From: Chitinophagaceae bacterium UBA5175
GTDB lineage: Bacteria; Bacteroidota; Bacteroidia; Chitinophagales; Chitinophagaceae
Assembly (NCBI GenBank): GCA_002413325.1
Contig: DHWT01000293.1
Coordinates: forward strand, 19,973 to 29,552
Direction of reading: 5' to 3'
DNA: 9,580 nucleotides
Shown: in pieces, positions 7,006 through 9,580 of the stretch
Layout: each line of letters opens with the position of its first letter
Numbering within the stretch: the first letter of the stretch is position 1
Notes under the pieces: generated by a model
Told to the model about the DNA's origin: nothing
What the model saw: the letters and a program-made list of their open reading frames with translations, nothing else
Database searches by the model: none
Program-made: the position numbers and the translations under genes

Positions 7006-8130
7006 ATGAAATTCGTATTCTGTTGCTACCTCCTGCTTATTTCGGCAGCATCCACCGCTCAACCCGGTTCAGAAACAAAAAATATTTTCATCATTACAAC
7101 GGATGGCTTCCGGTGGCAGGAGGTCTTTACAGGAGCGGATTCCGAACTGATCAGTCATCCAGGATATGTTCAGGATACCGCACTGATAAAACAATTGTAT
7201 TGGGATTCAACAGCAGAAGGCCGCAGACGGAAACTAATGCCGTTCTTATGGAATACCATCGCCCGTCAGGGTCAGTTGTATGGAAACCGGCTCTACCGGA
7301 ATAAAGTGGATGTGGCTAATCTGTACAAAATATCCTATCCGGGGTATAATGAAATGTTCACAGGTTATCCAGATCCCGTCTTTATACCCAATATTCCATT
7401 ATACAACAGGAATACGAATATTTTTGAGTACCTGAGTTCAAAAAAAGAGTACGCAGGTAAAGTTGCAGCATTCAGTTCCTGGAATATTTTTTCTGCTATT
7501 TTAAATAAAAAAAGAAATAAACTACCGGTAAATGCGGGATATGAAGACCTTCCCGACGACAGTTCTTTAAACAATGAAATAATCAATGCGTCGCAGGGAT
7601 TGATTCTAAATAAGCGACATACGCGTTATGACCTGCTGACTTTTCTTGGTGCCCGGGAATATATTGAGCATAATCAGCCAAGGGTCGTCCTGATCGGTTT
7701 TGGAGAAACAGATGAATTTGCACACAGGGGACGCTACGATTTGTATCTGGAACAGGCTGCGAATGTGGACCGGATGATAGCTGAGCTTTGGTACTATGTG
7801 CAGACCCATTCTTTTTACCGGGACAAGACTGCATTTATTATAACTACTGATCATGGCCGCGGGAGAAACCCGGCAGCCTGGTACAAGCATGGAATCCTGA
7901 CAAAGGGATCGGGTGAAACCTGGTTTGCTGTGATCGGTCCCGGAATATCACCCAACGGTGAAATCAAATCCAATCAGCAATCTTACCAGAAACAAATAGC
8001 ATCTACCATTGCCCGGTTATTGGGTGAGGATTTTGAGACAGGAGGAAACCACTCCGGTCCCATCCTTTTACCCATGTCCGTCAACTATAACATGGCCATT
8101 ACCCATAAGCAGCCTGATGGTATGAAATGA
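7006..8130 (+). CDS. Exported alkaline-phosphatase-superfamily phosphoesterase/sulfatase-like enzyme
   Basis: I place the start at 7006 because MKFVFCCYLLLISAASTAQ is a good signal peptide, cleaved near STA|Q. An ATG at 6961 would put 15 polar residues in front of it. The product is then 374 residues. Numbering from this start, the superfamily metal and catalytic positions are all visible: Asp33 in TTDGFRW, a probable nucleophile Ser110 in KISYPGYNEMFTG (aligned by eye with TFPNH of nucleotide pyrophosphatase/phosphodiesterases), Asp236 and His240 in GETDEFAHRG, Asp282-His283 in ITTDHGRG, and His295 in WYKHG. The enzyme should be an active two-metal hydrolase of phosphate or sulfate esters in the periplasm, or outside the cell. 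The family includes phosphodiesterases, phosphomonoesterases and sulfatases, and the substrate cannot be read from sequence. The sulfatase formylglycine motif C/S-x-P-x-R is not seen. It lies 131 bp after the SusCD operon, possibly under its own promoter. Confidence 0.88.
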   Translation: MKFVFCCYLLLISAASTAQPGSETKNIFIITTDGFRWQEVFTGADSELISHPGYVQDTALIKQLYWDSTAEGRRRKLMPFLWNTIARQGQLYGNRLYRNKVDVANLYKISYPGYNEMFTGYPDPVFIPNIPLYNRNTNIFEYLSSKKEYAGKVAAFSSWNIFSAILNKKRNKLPVNAGYEDLPDDSSLNNEIINASQGLILNKRHTRYDLLTFLGAREYIEHNQPRVVLIGFGETDEFAHRGRYDLYLEQAANVDRMIAELWYYVQTHSFYRDKTAFIITTDHGRGRNPAAWYKHGILTKGSGETWFAVIGPGISPNGEIKSNQQSYQKQIASTIARLLGEDFETGGNHSGPILLPMSVNYNMAITHKQPDGMK

Positions 8131-8133
8131 TGG

Positions 8134-8152
8134 CGGACAGGTCCGGCTTTTT
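8134..8152 (+). terminator. Possible weak intrinsic terminator
   Basis: CGGAC-AG-GTCCG at 8134-8145 is a perfect small inverted repeat (a four-base stem with a CAGG loop), followed after GC by five T residues at 8148-8152. It lies immediately after the stop codon of the phosphatase-like gene. The stem is short, so termination would be weak or partial. Confidence 0.35.
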
Positions 8153-8213
8153 CAGGCAAGGGTAAGATCATTTAAAAGTTGAACCGTATGAAAAGGGAAA
8201 TTCAAATGTCCTG

Positions 8214-8585
8214 ATGCTTACTTTTATCAAGACCCAGGCAGCATCGATCCTGGGATCAGGAGCGGATTACCTGACAACAATTATCCTGGTTGAAATATTT
8301 CATTGGGGATACCTGCCGGCAAACGCAGCGGGCAATATCTGCGGAGGCACTGCCCAGTTTATTCTTTGCAGGAACTGGGTTTTTAAATTGGGGAAGAAAA
8401 GGACGCGGGTTCGGGCGTTAAAGTTTATCCTGGTCTTTATTGGAAATTTATTGTTGTCCTCTGCAGGAATTTATTTTTTTACTCATTATATCCGTACCAA
8501 TTATATCATTTCCAAAACAATCACTTCTGTTTTACTGGGTATTAGTTATAATTATTGGATGCAGAAGAAATTTGTTTTTTCCTGA
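8214..8585 (+). CDS. GtrA-family membrane protein
   Basis: This 123-residue protein has four predicted membrane helices at about 10-30, 33-53, 68-90 and 97-115, with a basic loop (KLGKKRTRVRALK) between helices 2 and 3. Family hallmarks are FIKTQAASILGSGADYLTT at the start, FILCRNWVFK at the end of helix 2 and YNYWMQKKFVF at the C-terminus, all typical of GtrA (PF04138). Its size is normal for the family. Members are thought to move polyprenyl-phosphate-linked sugars across the inner membrane or to assist glycosyl transfer to envelope polymers; biochemical proof is limited. No partner glycosyltransferases of the GtrB type are visible here. The start ATG overlaps the stop of an eight-codon frame at 8188-8214 (TGATG), which may couple translation. 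It is 83 bp from the preceding enzyme gene and may be partly co-transcribed with it. Confidence 0.9.
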   Translation: MLTFIKTQAASILGSGADYLTTIILVEIFHWGYLPANAAGNICGGTAQFILCRNWVFKLGKKRTRVRALKFILVFIGNLLLSSAGIYFFTHYIRTNYIISKTITSVLLGISYNYWMQKKFVFS

Positions 8586-8767
8586 AATGATGGAGTGGAT
8601 GGCAGATATGAACTACAGGTAATGCCGGGTAATTGGTTGTTAAATTATGAATAGAATATTAAATTAAGGTTACCTAAAAACCAACAAATCATTAAGCATT
8701 CCGACAGTACACTGCAGGAGATGGGAGAACAGTAATATTGCGGCATTATAGCAGCAAGAACTTTAAA

Positions 8768-9580
8768 ATGACCAAAAAAGTAAAACTGTACGGAATTATT
8801 ATTTCTTTTTTAACCTGCTTGTTGTTCACAGCATCTCAATCTTTTGGTCAGGAAATAAAAGGTAAAGTAACAGATAATATTACGGGAGAAAGTCTGATTG
8901 ACGCAACCGTAACTCTGATGAATGCTTCAAAAACGTATTCTGCTAAAACCGGATTAGACGGATCTTTTCACTTTAAAAATATCCCCTCAGGATCCTATAC
9001 GGAAATAATACATTTTTTGGGATACGATGCCAGTTCATTACATATTGAAGTAAGAAACGGTTACGTAGTTAACAATGATATCCGGTTAAAATTACATATC
9101 AGCGAACTGGGTGAAGTGACAGTGAATTCAAACGGTGAAAGAGAGAGCGATCGAAGTGCGCGCAAAAGGGAAAAATCAGCAAACAATCTGGTAAACATCA
9201 TATCTGCTAACGCAATTGAAATTTCACCAGATCTGACCGTTGGAAATGTGATGCAGCGGGCGGCCGGCGTTTCCGTTGTGAAAAACAGTTCCGGAGACGG
9301 ACAATATGCCATTATCCGCGGCATGGCCGACAGATATAATTATACTACCGTTAATGGTATAAAAATCCCCAGTCCGGATGATAAGACCCGTTCAATCCCG
9401 TTGGATATTTTTCCATCTGACCTGCTGGAAAAGCTTGAAATAGTTAAATCATTGACGCCTTCCATGGAAGGAGATGCCATCGGCGGGGTGCCCAAAATGA
9501 TAGTGAAAGATGCTCCCAGGCATCTCGTGTATTCGTTGAATGGTTCGCTCGGCTATAATAATTATTTTGACAATCACGAT
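8768..9580 (+). CDS. TonB-dependent receptor (non-SusC type), N-terminal part
   Basis: This frame stays open for 271 codons to the right edge of the window and is therefore 3'-incomplete. It begins with a signal peptide (MTKKVKLYGIIISFLTCLLF, cleavage near SFG|Q at 27). A carboxypeptidase-regulatory-like domain follows at about 29-108 (IKGKVTDNITGESLIDATV, TGLDGSFHFKNIPSGSY). A charged linker at 123-137 is rich in Arg, Lys and Glu. The plug domain spans about 138-250, with NVMQRAAGVSVVK, AIIRGMADRYNYTTVNGIKI, PSPDD, LDIFPSDLLEKLEIVKSLTP and MEGDAIGG. The RGM.dRYNYt.VNG and DAIGG elements mark a receptor subfamily distinct from SusC, with no SusC signature. The residues after DAIGG are VPKMIVKDAP, where relatives usually carry a VVN-like stretch (from memory). 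The ligand is unknown; siderophores or other small complexes are possible. No terminator or promoter could be assigned in the 182 bp between GtrA and this gene. Confidence 0.9.
   Translation, partial: MTKKVKLYGIIISFLTCLLFTASQSFGQEIKGKVTDNITGESLIDATVTLMNASKTYSAKTGLDGSFHFKNIPSGSYTEIIHFLGYDASSLHIEVRNGYVVNNDIRLKLHISELGEVTVNSNGERESDRSARKREKSANNLVNIISANAIEISPDLTVGNVMQRAAGVSVVKNSSGDGQYAIIRGMADRYNYTTVNGIKIPSPDDKTRSIPLDIFPSDLLEKLEIVKSLTPSMEGDAIGGVPKMIVKDAPRHLVYSLNGSLGYNNYFDNHD

Noticed and set aside
8588..8622. Eleven-codon frame MMEWMADMNYR just after the GtrA gene
   Set aside because: It is too short, has no ribosome-binding site and no recognisable feature; likely chance.
1..9580. CRISPR arrays, tRNA or rRNA genes, insertion sequences, prophage or defence genes
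   Set aside because: No regularly spaced repeats, tRNA-like folds, transposase motifs or terminal inverted repeats were seen on either strand.

Overview
The window looks like a chromosomal segment of a Bacteroidota bacterium, most likely near the Chitinophagaceae. The grounds are a SusC/SusD outer-membrane pair, several lipoproteins with short basic tails after the acylated cysteine, genes without recognisable Shine-Dalgarno sites, and a second large TonB-dependent receptor with an N-terminal carboxypeptidase-regulatory-like domain. Everything intact is on the + strand. The only gene on the - strand is a broken one at the left edge.

Layout. (1) 1-560, minus: remains of a secreted tetratricopeptide-type protein, broken by at least three frameshifts and running off the left edge. 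(2) 561-977: about 420 bp without a gene, holding the divergent control region of the susC unit. (3) 978-6874: four tightly spaced genes (gaps of 36, 23 and 12 bp) that read as one operon: SusC, SusD, an Ig-like lipoprotein resembling BT_2262, and a small lipoprotein resembling the PF12888 'lipid-binding' family. (4) 6961/7006-8130: an exported alkaline-phosphatase-superfamily enzyme with a complete set of metal ligands and a probable serine nucleophile. (5) 8214-8585: a GtrA-family four-helix membrane protein. (6) 8768 to the right edge: the first 271 residues of a TonB-dependent receptor of a different type from SusC.

How the genes may work together. SusC is the TonB-driven barrel and SusD its lid. 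The two following lipoproteins have the same order as the B. thetaiotaomicron BT2264-BT2261 set, which from memory forms a four-protein outer-membrane complex that was found with bound peptides. That suggests an importer of oligopeptides or peptide-like ligands rather than a classical polysaccharide locus, and no glycoside hydrolase, polysaccharide lyase or peptidase is visible here. The phosphatase-superfamily enzyme and GtrA probably form a separate or partly separate unit. A good match to the Bacteroidota -7 box lies just before the preferred enzyme start. A role in removing phosphate or sulfate from an imported or cell-envelope molecule is possible but is inference only.
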